A stretch of 22,446 nucleotides of DNA from Guillardia theta CCMP2712 (lineage: Eukaryota; Cryptophyceae; Pyrenomonadales; Geminigeraceae): the NCBI RefSeq assembly GCF_000315625.1, contig NW_005434399.1, positions 1 through 22,446 on the forward strand, read 5' to 3'. The number at the start of each line of letters is the position of its first letter. Within the stretch, counting starts at the first letter, position 1. The translations under genes were made by a program, and so were the position numbers. Positions 1-10,464 of this stretch are shown in pieces. The notes under the pieces are model-generated. The model had not been told where the DNA came from. It worked only from the letters and a program-made list of their open reading frames with translations, and made no database searches.

Positions 1-140
1 GTGATGGTGGTGGTGGTGGTGGTGGTGATGATGATGATGGAGATGGAGATGGAGATGGAGATGGAGATGATGATGGAGATGATGATGATGATGATGGAGA
101 TGATGATGATGATGGAGATGATGATGCGGAGGAGGAGGAG
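1..140. repeat. GGT/GAT/GAGAT microsatellite tract
   Basis: The first 140 bases are almost pure GGT, GAT and GAGAT units. The tract lies just beyond the stop codon (177-179) of the minus-strand fusion gene, so it is 3' UTR or spacer on that gene's strand. Its methionine/valine/glutamate reading frame on the plus strand is a repeat artefact. Confidence 0.85.
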
Positions 141-176
141 TACAGAGAAACAGCTTTTAATAAGAGACCTATCATA

Positions 177-3100
177 CTACCAGAAGAGAGGGTAATGGCG
201 GTTGGGAGACATGTTGTTGACTATGAGCGCTATGACAACCATGAGGGAGCTGCCGACCAGCGAGGGCATGACAATGAAGAACCATCCCAAGTCCTTGATC
301 GCTTGGTTCCCTGGGCATCACGCTAAGTTCGGCATCTCTGCGTTGCTCTCTCCAGCCCCCTCCATCCCGCGCCCACAAGGTTCTCTCCTCGTCCTCGTCC
401 TCGAGGACCTCCTGCCTCGTGCCTCGTGCCTCGTGCCTCGTGCCTCGTGCCTCGTGCCTCCTGCCTCTGACCTGCTCCTCTCCTCCCCCTCGTCTCCTCC
501 TCGCTCTGTCATGCTCCCCTCTCTCTTACCTAGCTGGTAGCTGATCGCACATGCGACGGCCGGAGGGTTCAGACATCCAGCAAGCGCCATGATGCTGATG
601 GCAAGAGCAGGGACGAGAGCTTGCGCTACCCACTGCCAAGACGTCAGAAGGAAGAAGGAGGAGAACAGGATCAGATATGGAGCGCAAAAAGGAAAGGCAG
701 GTTGAGGAGTGGGACCAGAGCAGGATGAAAACGCAATCGGATTGAGGACGATGATGATGATGATGAGGAGGAGGAGGAGAAGGAGCAGGAGGTGGAGGAG
801 GAGGAGGAGGAGGAGGAGGAGGAGGGTCACGGCCCTCGTCTTCTCTCACCTGGGGGATGAAAGCTCCCATCTTGTCCTGCCCATCAGTGACGGTGATATG
901 GTCGATGGCGATTGCGATGGCTGGAGCCATGATATGCCCGAGAAGAATCATCCTCGGCTGTAGGGCACTTTCTTTCAGTTCACCCTCCTCCTCCCTGCCA
1001 ACCCACCTGCGCGAAGGGAGAAGCGGGAGCAGCGTACAGCATGGTAGCCAAGGCTCCGTGAGATCCGAGCATAAGAATCTGTGGAGGAGGAGGAGGAGGA
1101 GGAGGAGGAGGAGTTAGCAGAAATCCTATCAGAATGCGGACGAAGTAATAGGGGGGAGAAGAGGAGCGGTAGGGTTGTAGAAGAATAGGGGCAAAGATGG
1201 GAGCAATAGAGCGAGAGGAAACGGGGAAAGAAGGGACGGAGGAAGGGAGGAGGAGCAAGGAAGGGAGGGGATGGGACGGAAGAAGGAAGGTGGGGAGGAA
1301 CGGAAAGAGGAACGGAGGGAGCGAGGGTGGAAGGAAGGAAGGAAGAGGTAGGGCGGGCAGACCATGTGCTGGTTCTGATCCATGTAGAAGAGATAGTAAT
1401 GTATGCTTGAGGGAATGAGGATGCCGATGATAACACCGACGAAAGTCACCGCAGCAGACCTGAGGAGGAACGTAAGGAAGATCAGGAGGAGGAGCGGAGG
1501 GGGAGAAAGTAGGAAGGACAGGGAGAGGAGGAAGAAGTAAGCGACAAGAAAGGAGGAAGGGGATGAGGAGGAAGCGAGGAGCGTTTACGTGAGGTCCGCT
1601 CGAGGAGGAGGTTTTGCATGTTGTCCTTTCCACTTTACAAAGTACTGATGCGTCCAAAGCAAACACTTGCGGCTGCACACAAAATCTTTCAGAAACCAGG
1701 AGGAGCAAGGAAGGAGGAGGGAGAAGAGGAGGATAGATGGATGGATACATAGATGGATAGATGGAGCAAGGATGGAGGAGGAGGGAGAGGAGCAGGAGCA
1801 GGAGCAGGAGGAAGAGGAGGAGGACACTCGTTAAAACGAGGAGGAGGAGGAGGAGGAGGAGGTGGTGGTGGTGGTGGTGGTGGAGGAGGAGGAGCAGGAG
1901 CAGAAGGAGGAGGAGGTGGTGGTGGTGGTAAGGAGGAGGAGCAGCAGCAGGTGGAGGTGGTGGTGGAGGAGGAGCAGCAGGAGAAACCTGAAGGATAGGT
2001 TGCTGTCGGGTTTGGGGGAAAGTTGCGATCCCGCAGTCTTGATCCAACCCAACATAACAAGGATCCTCACTTTCTTCCACAGCTTCCTCGCTCTCTGACA
2101 ATTCTATTGTGAGTCCCCTCCCTCTCCCTCTCCCTCTCCCTCTCTCTCCCCCTCCCCTTACCCCCCCCCTCCTCCTCCTACCACGCTTGCATCGTCCTTC
2201 AATCGTCTTGAAATCTCGCAGTTTTCTGCAATGACCTTATCCATCTCCATCGCTAACCCCAGCAGCCTGCAAGACTGAGAGACATTAACGTCAGTCACCT
2301 TGTACGCTCTACCATGCGATTGTAAATACTCTCAACAACCGCCTTAGCTCCACCTCTGCTCTCATTCGGAAAGTTCCATCCTCCTCCCTCCTCCTCCTCA
2401 CTTCTCTGTTCTTCTCCCCCTCCCTTGTCTTCATCTCATCACTTGTACAATCCTCTTACATGCTCCAAAAAATTGAACGTAGCATCAGTCGCAGACGCGT
2501 CGCGCGACTTCAGACGATCCGCTATCATCGTGCCGTACGGGAGGTAAAGACAGACGACAGCAACAACCTTGGCGGAGGTTGAACCGTCATGTACCTGAGA
2601 GACAAACTGAGCTCAAGGCTGTTAAACAAGAGCACAAGGCTGAAACAACCATTGCCTTCCCTATTCCCCTCCCTCCCTCCCTCCCTCCCTCCCTCCCTCC
2701 CTCCCTCCCTTCCTTCCGCATCTCTCCCTCCCTTTCCCCTCCTTCCCCACCAGGAGAGCACAGGCGGAGTGGAAGAGCCGATGAGACTGCACGTATCTCT
2801 CCTCCCGCTGGATCTCTGGGTTGTCCACCATCTCCTGCAGCACTCGGAACTCCCGAGACCCTCTTTGCAACGCCATCCCCTCCACTCCCTCCCCGACTCT
2901 TAGCCGGGTTGACCTGTGCAGCTCTTGCAGCTTCTCGAACCCCTGGACGTCGAGCCTCGTGAGTCAGCACGGGCCCACAACGTGCCCAACCACTCACCTG
3001 CTTCGCACAGCTCTGCGACTGCCTGTCCTGAGGGTTGAGGTCGAAGAAGGATGGCTGGATGTAGTGCTCTCCTTCGTACACCAGGTGGGTTCCCAACTCC

Positions 3101-4506
3101 ATCCCGCTGTCCTCCGACAGCTCACCGTTGTTCGCATGCCACAGCTCCGCCAACACGAACTCTGTGCACTCGCACAAGTTTTTCAACACTCCCATCACCT
3201 GCCTCAGTCCTTCCCTCGCCATCAGCTCCGCCCTTCTGTCCAGCATGTACTTTTCAGCCAGCTCGCGGTTCAACGATTCTGCCCTCCTGATCTTCCCCTC
3301 CATCTCATCGACCCGCTTCTCCATCGAGAAGTACTTGAAGAACATCAGCTCTACCTTCAACTCCGCCTCCTCCCCGTTGGCCCCCAGCACGACCTTCCCC
3401 TGCTTACTCTTAATCTTATACGTCATGACATTTCGCTTCCCGCAGAGTCCGTTGAACACCGCCGATAGCTCAGCCTCGTCGAGAGCCACGTACCCGATGA
3501 TCTCAGGACTGCCGATCCTGTCATGATCGAAGACCGATATGAGGAGCTTGCCAGGGTCCAACGTGTTGTCGACCAAGTATGAGAAGGACTCGTTCCACTC
3601 AGGGAAGTACGACCTCGGCCTGACCGACGTCTCCTTGGTCGACCCCTGGAACACTATGGTGCAGAAACCATCGCAGGTCCCGAACGCGTCCATCTTGGGT
3701 AGGTTCCGTGCGGACATGATCATGATCTCAAGCTTTCCGCGGCACTTCTCTTCCTCACCCGCCCCCAGCGGCTCCCCGTCCACCCCATCCCCTGCTCCTT
3801 CATGGCTTGACCTGGTTTCCTCGGACTGGTGCCGCAGGTCCCCTGTGGGAGCATCTTCGTCCGTGGGATCATCAAGGCTGGCTCGAGACAGGAGCACGGG
3901 AAGTTTCGCAGGCGAGTCATCAGGAACTGAAGGAGTTCGCCCGAAGCGATGCCGGACCTTGTGAGACTTGCGCGACTTGAGCTTCTTCGGGTCTTGTACC
4001 ATCATTCCGCTCCCATCATGGTGGAGGTGCGGGAAGCCTTCCGAGGTGTGAGGATGGGTTCGACGAGAACGGCCGGGATCCCCCTGATGATGATGACGAT
4101 AATGAACGCTAAGGCTGACATCGTTGCCAGACGTTGAAGTCGCCAGGCGGTTGGACGCCTGCGTCGAGTTGTCCGCTCCTCCGTGAATGGCAACCAGCAT
4201 CCTCCTCTGCCATTTCCTCTCATTTCTCACGAAGTCACACCCGGGCGACTTCTCTTCATGGAGCTTCATGGGGTCATCTCCCTCCCTCCAGGATCGCACC
4301 TCCACCATGCACGAGAAGCAAGTGACCGCGTCATCCTCCTCCCCTCCCCTCCTGTAAAAGCCTGCCTTGGCCAGCTGAAGGGGGTTGGGTGACACGTAAT
4401 GATGCGGCCAGTGCGAGAAGGTCTTGAGTCTCGATGACAGCGACATGTGTACTGTCTGTTCATGTCGGTCGTTGTTAGACACCGACCGATGGCCCTCGTT
4501 GACCAT
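177..4506 (-). CDS. BIR-C2-GAF-like-HPP fusion protein (12 exons)
   Basis: Exons on the minus strand: 4506-2998, 2942-2751, 2594-2460, 2353-2313, 2266-2182, 2103-1988, 1672-1589, 1459-1363, 1078-1007, 957-850, 632-530, 301-177. All junctions are GT-AG and phase-consistent, giving 888 residues. Residues 25-95 form a BIR zinc domain with ligands C63, C66, H83 and C90 (CX2C-X16-H-X6-C). Residues 257-395 form a C2 domain with acidic loop residues D273, D279, D327 and D329. Residues 395-430 look coiled-coil. Residues 431-590 resemble a GAF domain, including the GEGVEG turn near 521. Residues 694-888 are an HPP domain with about five membrane segments, ending in NNMSPNRHYPLFW. HPP proteins include plastid and cyanobacterial nitrite transporters; BIR domains bind short peptides; C2 domains bind membranes or calcium. 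How they combine here is unknown. The start is the first ATG of the open frame, with an in-frame TGA upstream; M21 is an alternative. The signature HPP is NPP (835-837). Confidence 0.82.
414..468. repeat. 7-bp tandem repeat GCCTCGT in an intron
   Basis: Six perfect GCCTCGT copies (414-455) are followed by degenerate copies. They lie inside the last intron (302-529) of the fusion gene. No function is evident. Confidence 0.9.
748..826. repeat. GAT/GAG microsatellite in an intron
   Basis: GAT then GAG units fill much of the 217-nt intron 633-849 of the fusion gene. On the sense (minus) strand this reads CTC-rich, like a long polypyrimidine stretch. Related GAG runs occur at 1083-1115 in intron 1079-1362 and at 1790-1980 in intron 1673-1987. 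Confidence 0.85.
1790..1980. repeat. GAG/GGT/GCA compound microsatellite in an intron
   Basis: Compound trinucleotide repeats occupy most of the 315-nt intron 1673-1987 of the fusion gene. They give rise to long poly-Pro, poly-Leu and poly-Gly reading frames that are not genes. Confidence 0.85.
2663..2712. repeat. CCCT tetranucleotide repeat in an intron
   Basis: About ten CCCT units lie inside the 156-nt intron 2595-2750 of the fusion gene. The sense strand is purine-rich (GGGA). Flanking exons join in phase across it. Confidence 0.85.
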
Positions 4507-5599
4507 GTCGAAGTTCCTCTCAAGACCACTGAGACTTGCTCAATCTCTTGGCTCTTCTGAAGTCGTCTCTTTTGCACAGAGTTATGTGCATGAACTGAGC
4601 AGGTGGAAAGACACTCCAACCAATGCCAGTCCCCTTGACGGCGCTTAGCCTGACAACGGCGTGCCAGAATGCAGGCTAGATGCTCAACTCAGTGACTCAC
4701 GGTGCTCTCGTTCACACCCGAGTCTCACTATCACCTCTTGACATTCACTTGCTCACTCCTCCTCCTCCTCCTCTCCCCCTCCCCTCAACGTCCGCCATGT
4801 CTGAATTTTTCACCGCCCTGTTCCTTGGTCATCATATTTATCCATCCACCCACCCACCCGGCTGCGAGCTCAAGTGCGTGCAACATATCTCGCTATAAAA
4901 TATTGTTCATGTCACAGAGATTGAATATATTATGACAATTAAACTATAACTCTCCCAGATGAAGGCAGATGAGATGACATAAAACTCTTGGTATTGTCAA
5001 TATTTTTCTATATGCTCAATTTGTACCCTTGACGGCTCCACTTCTGTGAACCCTGGGTTGACTACCCAACCCCATGCTGTCAGACCTGGTTTCCGACTTC
5101 CACCCACCCACCCCCAAAAAATGAACCACTCAGTGAAGTGGAGTGCCGTTCACCCCACCCCATAAACATTCACGAACAACAGGTCAAGTTTACCCCTAGG
5201 CAGGCCCATGACCACCGGTGATACCCTACCCTAGTCCTCCAGTACCCCTTACTGTTTCCAAATTACGACATGACCCCTTGCTCCCGCCCGGTGGTGCGAC
5301 CATCAAATGGACCCACCCCATGTATTCCCTCGATACCACCCACCCCTGTGTTCCTGTTCATTCCCCCAGGTGCTCAACACGTCTTTCCTTTTCCCCCAGA
5401 TTTTCAGTTTGGCTGGGCAGTCCAACGGCCCGGGCCCGGCCCGAACGGTCCCCGGGCCCGGTATGGCCTACTCAGCCGCTGACTGTTTGACGGCCGGACA
5501 CACGGCCTGTCTTTGATTCCTGTCCAAGCGGCTGGGTTTCGGTAACGAAAGAGTGTAGAAATTCTTTTGGAGATCTTTATTGAGCCAACAACAGAATGT
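4507..5599. other. spacer between the fusion gene and RPS16
   Basis: No gene is supported here. On the minus strand, 4507-4650 is the probable 5' leader of the fusion gene, with a short upstream reading frame ahead of the chosen ATG. A T/A-rich stretch at 4890-5010 includes a TATAAAAT-like word at 4894. From 5040 to 5400 the plus strand is C-rich with ACCCC and TACCC words. From 5421 it becomes a GC-rich palindromic block. Confidence 0.6.
5421..5550. repeat. GC-rich palindromic block
   Basis: It contains CCGGGCCCGG-type palindromes (about 5429-5461). AGCCGCT (5474-5480) pairs with AGCGGCT (5527-5533), enclosing a GGCCG/CGGCC inner stem. A TTTCG-GTAA-CGAAA hairpin lies at 5537-5550, about 50 nt past the RPS16 stop. 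Sequence style resembles the blocks at 7318-7480 and 10465-10878. Confidence 0.6.
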
Positions 5600-6994
5600 C
5601 TATCGGTAAGATTTCTGGAAACGAGCGCGGGCACCACGACCACCAAACTTCTTGGGCTGTGATGACAAAACAAAGTGAGTACGAGACAACATGCAGTAAA
5701 GCTAGTGAACCTCGCAGCGACGAGGATCAGCGACGAGGAGGGAGCGGTCGAACTGAACAAGGGTATCCTTGATCTCTCTCTTGCTCTGCTCGTCAACATA
5801 CTTCTGGTGGAAGGCAACAATGGCCTTAGCGATGGCTTGTCGGATAGCTGCGAGCAAATCCAGTCACATCACTCACACCACGAGAGACGAGCTTCACCGT
5901 AGATCTGCGAGGTGTTACCACCTCCGCGGACCTTGACGCGGATGTCGACTTCCTTAAATTTGTCCGAACCAACCAAGAGGACGGGCTCCATCACCTTGCT
6001 GCGGAGGGAGTCCGGGAGCAAAAGGTGGACGGGATTTCCGTTCACCTTGAGAATCCCCTTGCCCCTCTTGCAGTGAGCGACAGCAATAGCATTTTTCTGG
6101 TCACAAATAATCAGAAATCGAACTGGAATGGTTCGTCATAAGCCCAAGCTACGTCATCAAGTACCCACGACCAAAGATGGATCTCTATCGCTCAGACAGA
6201 TCATTTTTGAAGAATGAATTCGAGCTCCGAAGAGCTAACACAAAAGCCAGTGCCAAAACAACTCCAGTGAATGGAACATGTTTCAACCATCGCAGATGAA
6301 CAACCAAGTGTTCACCGTGTGATTGCCATTCCAAGGGACAGGTAAGGTTTGACAGAACATACATCTCGAGAGGCAATCCCACAAATCAAACAAGAAGGTG
6401 GGATACGGGTAATTGGTCACCAAGTTCAAAATCATTGAAAGGTAATCACAAAGCACGGAGGTGTCAAGACAAGCCTCGAGGGCACACTCTGCCAGGCCAG
6501 GTGCCTCTCGAGCACATCTGCCATCTTCGCTATTTCTCCACGAAGTATTCAATCATCGGAGAATTGACGTGACAAACACGAAAAAATGAAGACGAACATC
6601 TCAACCAATGCAGTCTGTCGTGCTCAAACATAGAACCAAGGGTGAACAACACAAGATCACGAGGCATTCCTCACTCATCTCTCTTTCTCAATAAAAGCAC
6701 TTCATCCACTCAACAGTACAATGGGTAACAAACTCTATGAAATCAAAACACATGCACACCATTCCTCCTTTTTTTGAATGAATACACCACACAACCTATG
6801 ATTTTCCTCACAGTACCGTGGAGAACATGTTCATCATGACAACTTTCATATTCCTTTGAGCCATATCATCCTCTCTCCTCATGCGTCATCATCTTTGTGG
6901 TCATCACTTCATCCTCTCAACATCATCTCTCCATCACTCATCGTCTCACCTTCTTCCCAAAGGTCTGCACGCTGTCCTGGTTGTTACGCTGCAT
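5600..6994 (-). CDS. RPS16: 40S ribosomal protein S16 (uS9)
   Basis: Four minus-strand exons (6994-6950, 6096-5898, 5847-5711, 5656-5600) join in phase to give 145 residues, the normal length of eukaryotic S16/uS9. Exon 1 encodes [15 protein letters not shown]. The second exon carries the conserved [20 protein letters not shown] segment. The end, [14 protein letters not shown], is the family's invariant basic tail, which reaches toward the P-site tRNA in the ribosome. The protein belongs to the small subunit in the cytosol. Introns 2 and 3 are 50 and 54 nt. Intron 1 (6097-6949) is 853 nt and not simple-sequence. The gene runs head to head with the P450 reductase gene across about 1.27 kb. Confidence 0.95.
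6097..6949 (-). other. long first intron of RPS16
   Basis: The donor is GTGAGA at 6949 and the acceptor is TGACCAG ending at 6097, with a CTGAT branch-point-like word 11-15 nt before the acceptor. It is about 16 times longer than the gene's other introns and is not built from microsatellites. On the sense strand it holds overlapping open stretches of 89 and 65 codons; the latter contains a hydrophobic run ([16 protein letters not shown]). RGATGA-like C-box words occur near its 5' end, but no matching D box was found, so no snoRNA is called. Confidence 0.8.
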
Positions 6995-7039
6995 GCTGAT
7001 CGCCTGCCGCACGCGAGCTTGAGGGAAAAAAAAATCTCC

Positions 7040-7650
7040 TAGTATTTAGGGGGTAGGGTGGCTTCGCGTCCATGGGTAGGTAGTTATTACACCGGTACAT
7101 ATGACATATTTTGTAGGGGTATGAAGAAAACTTTTCTGATCATGTGAGGGTTAAGGGACTAGGGGTCCTTTTGCAATGTATCAGGGTACATGAGTGGAGT
7201 TGACGAGGTAGGGTCATCTTTTATCCGGTACTTGGCCCAGGAATTCTCAGGGACAAGCACCCGTCCATTCACATGTGGTCATAGAGTACCCCTTGCTAAT
7301 CCTCCCCTATCTCTGAGGCAGATCGACTGAAGTGCCGCACCGGGTCAACTTCCGCCAGGCCCGGCAGGCCCGGCCCGGTCGCGGCCCGGTCACCTTGCGA
7401 CTCAAAGACATTGACTGTACGGCATAATAATAATAATAGACATGTTCCCGAGTCACGGGCCGGGTCCTCCGGAAGCCCTGACGTGGGGGTAGGGGTGGTT
7501 TATACAGGATATTATGGTCAGCAAGCACGAGGGTGAAGGAAACAGGGGTAGGGTGGTCGGGTGTGCGTGCAATGCTCCAGGTGGGTCGGGGTAAAAAAGA
7601 GTCAAAGGGGAGGGTGGGTAATTCAAACTAGGGGTAGGGGGTGGCCTGAT
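7040..7650. repeat. G-rich array with GGGTAGGG motifs around a GC-rich core
   Basis: The plus strand carries scattered GGGTAGGG-like words, for example at 7051, 7487, 7545 and 7632, plus a TTTAGGG unit at 7046. In the middle (7318-7480) is a GC-rich segment with repeated GGCCCGG words. It lies just upstream of RPS16, on whose sense strand the motif reads CCCTACCC. No reading frame here looks coding. Confidence 0.6.
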
Positions 7651-7714
7651 TGCTGGTAGTAAAAGATATGTGGTAATAATGATACAGAGCTCTACTATCC
7701 GTTTTTAGATCTCA

Positions 7715-8010
7715 AGCATGACCCTGGTACCCCTCCGTTAATCACCCCTACCCTATCCTATAAGGCATTTCTTTCCACATTAGTGAATTAAGAGCTAAAT
7801 TCTGGGGTGGGGTATCCACCCCTGCATTTCACAAAGTCCGTAACTCCAGATCTCTTCCCTTCGATCACCTTCGAGTACCCCCGAAAACAAATACATGGCT
7901 CTCACCCGTACCCCTCCTGTTACTCCACCGGTCACACCGAACCACCCACCCTTCCCAAGATCCCTTGTGCTTGTCTACCCCTCCCTCCGTCTAGTTTACT
8001 ACCCCACCCA
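7715..8010. repeat. C-rich array with CCCTACCC motifs
   Basis: The plus strand switches to C-rich words such as CACCCCTACCC (from 7744), CACCCCTG and TACCCC, the reverse complement of the array at 7040-7650. The block ends about 250 nt before the P450 reductase start codon. The 95- and 74-codon open frames across it have no recognisable features. Confidence 0.55.
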
Positions 8011-8267
8011 AGAACGGTTGTGCATGGTTGTATGCTGCTGCTTAGAGAAGGCTTGCGCGGAGGAGACGAGGGCGATGCAGCTTGGGATAGCTGAGAAGAA
8101 GAACGAGAAGAGAGCTTAACCCTAGTCTTTACTCCTTCTACCGCTCCTGCGTCTCTTCTTCTCTTGCCCTTGCCAGTGATTGTGGAGGAAACAGAGTTTT
8201 TTTTAACTTCGAGTTGTGCTTTGAGTAGTGCGCCCGCAGGGCAGCATCTTGTCTCCTCGATCCAAGC

Positions 8268-10344
8268 ATGATGATCTACAACAAGCCATTAAGCTCAGCT
8301 GCTTTCTTGGCTGGGGGGAGCCTTGCTATGGCTATGATCCTGTACATATTCCGGAAGAAGAGCAAGTCAGCTACCAGCCTAGCCACGTTCACTCTTGGCA
8401 AGGCAAAGCCTAAAACCAAGGTGATGAAAGGAGTAGTCGAACCTCCGAGCAGGACTGCTTCGAGTGAGCTGACCGGGCCCGTCATCTGGGTGCACTTCGG
8501 TAGTCAGACTGGAACAGCTGAGGAGTTTGCTAAGATCATAGTGAAGGAGGGCAGGAAGCAGAGGATGAACATGAAGCTGGTCGATCTTGAGAAGTTCGAC
8601 GCCTCTCGCTTCCCTGGTTCCTTCGGGATCTTTCTTGTCGCTACCTACGGGGAAGGAGAACCTACGGACAATGCGAAACAATTTTACCACTGGCTGCTGG
8701 AAAGGAGTGGGGGCAATTCCTGCTCGGGGATGCAGTATGCTGTCTTTGGGTTGGGAAACACGCAATATGAGCATTACAACGCTTTTGGAAAGCTGCTGGA
8801 CTCGACATTCGAGAGGGAGGGAGGGAAGAGAATGCTGAAACTCGGTCTAGGGGATGATGACAAGAACATCCGAGAGGATTTCGAAGACTGGGTGAAGAAA
8901 CTGTGGCCAGCCCTTTCAGAGCATCTAGGGCTGGAGCAATCAAGCCAACAGTGGATGGATGAGGGAGTCCAGTACAAGATGCAGGTGAAGGCTCATGGAT
9001 ACACGAAGCCTGCGACCAACGGTTGCAGCTTCCAGTCATCCAACGCGCTGGATGCCGTGCATGTGGAGACGCTGAGGGTGAGGGAGAACCGGGAGCTGAA
9101 CAAGGGAGGAGAACGATCTTGCCGCCACGTGGAGTTTGACATCTTGGCTCCCGCTGTGGGGTATGAGACCGGGGACCACCTAGCTATCTTCCCTGAAAAC
9201 GACATGAGCATGGTGAAGGCACTTGCGGCTCGGCTACAGGTGGATTTGTCCTTGTACATCACGGTGAAAGACTCGGATGGCTTTTCTCCCTTCCCATGCC
9301 CTTGTACAGTAGAGGAAGCCTTTGCAAGGTATCTTGACATCAACTCACTCCCGCGGAAGAGTTTCCTGGTGGCTCTTGCTGAGTTTGCACGTGACGGATC
9401 GGAAAGAGAGCGATTGTTGAAGCTAGCTTCAAAGGAGGGACAGGATTTGTATCACCAGTATGTTGTGTTGGAGACTCGCAATCTTCTGGATCTCTTGAAC
9501 GACTTTCCATCAGTGCAGCCTTCGCTGGAGTGCCTGGTGGAGCTGGTTCCTCGCCTGCAATCGCGGTACTACTCCATCTCTTCCTCCAATCTCGTGCATC
9601 CTCGGTGTGTCCACGTCACTGCAGTGGTCGTGGAGAAGAAATATCAAGACGGAAGGTCCTTCCATGGGGTCTGCACGAGCTACCTCAGGCGCCTGCACCA
9701 GGGAGACATCGTCCGAGCTCATCTGCGGAAGACAAACTTCAAGCTCCCAAGGGAGGTCTCGACCCCGGTGATCCTTGTCGGCGCGGGGACAGGGATCGCG
9801 CCATTGCGGGGGATGTGCCAGGAGTTGGAGCATAGGAAGCGCATGCTAGCTCCGATCGGCAAGAATCTGCTATTCTTTGGATGTCGTCGACCGACCGAGG
9901 ACTACTTGTACGAGGAGGAGATAGGAGGGTGGCTGGAGAACGGGACTCTCAGCCGTGTACATACAGCATTCAGCAGGAGCAACGACACGCTCGGTGGGGG
10001 CAAGGTATACGTCCAGCAGAGAGTGGATGAGAACGCAATCCAGCTTTTGTCCCTGCTGGATGCTGGTGCCTGCATCTACGTCTGTGGCAGGTCTGTGTGC
10101 GCATCCATCTCGTGCCCGAGGGCGCGTCTGACCTGATGCTCCAGCACGGCGATGGCGCGGGATGTGAAGCGCGTTCTTTGCCAGTCGCTGATCTTCTTGA
10201 GGAGGATGAAAGGTGAGGGAGACGGAGAGCTGCTGGAACGTCCCGCTCTCCCAGGTGACTCTGCGCGCAGGGAATGGAGCTGAGGCCTTCCTGGAAGACC
10301 TTGCGAAAGAGGGCAGATACCATCAAGACGTGTGGACTACATGA
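8268..10344 (+). CDS. CPR: NADPH-cytochrome P450 reductase
   Basis: Exons 8268-10090, 10145-10212 and 10271-10344 give 654 residues, close to the family's usual 680. The enzyme passes electrons from NADPH through FAD and FMN to microsomal P450s. A single N-terminal membrane anchor spans residues 10-28. FMN motifs are GSQTGTAEEF (78-87) and ATYGEGEPTDN (125-135). The FAD motif RYYSISSS is at 433-440 and GVCTSYL near 467-473. NADPH motifs are GAGTGIAP (505-512), FGCRRPTEDYLY (537-548) and YVQQRVDENA (581-590). The C-terminus ends GRYHQDVWTT with the aromatic W652 expected to stack on FAD. Introns are 54 and 58 nt; the first has a weaker GTCTGT donor. The anchor favours P450 reductase over soluble diflavin relatives. 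Confidence 0.92.
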
Positions 10345-10464
10345 ATGCTCCGCATGACTTACAGCAGTCTCCTGAGTCTCTCGGTGCCTCTCTCTTGACC
10401 GATCCGATCCCCACAGATGGCTGCCAGTCACGGTGTCATCCGATGATTCCCCCTGGTTGCCACG

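Noticed and set aside
980-2101. Long minus-strand frame of 373 codons rich in Pro, Leu and Ser
   Set aside because: It runs through introns of the fusion gene. Exon-sized conserved HPP segments lie in other frames, and the frame is driven by CTC/CCT repeats.
2313-2365. Independent start of a separate HPP gene at the ATG at 2365
   Set aside because: That ATG overlaps a short upstream frame. The same exon joins in phase, through an AG acceptor at 2354-2355, to the upstream exon ending at 2460, so one fused gene is the simpler reading.
2821-3468. 215-codon plus-strand frame opposite the fusion gene
   Set aside because: Antisense shadow of the exon encoding the C2 and GAF-like regions; no domain features.
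5404-5820. 138-codon minus-strand frame overlapping the end of RPS16
   Set aside because: It reads the RPS16 exon out of frame and continues through an intron and the GC palindromic block.
6097-6160. C/D-box snoRNA-like pattern (TTGATGA ... CTGA) near the RPS16 intron acceptor
   Set aside because: The C box lacks the purine, there is no convincing terminal stem, and the CTGA lies where the branch point is expected, about 14 nt before the acceptor.
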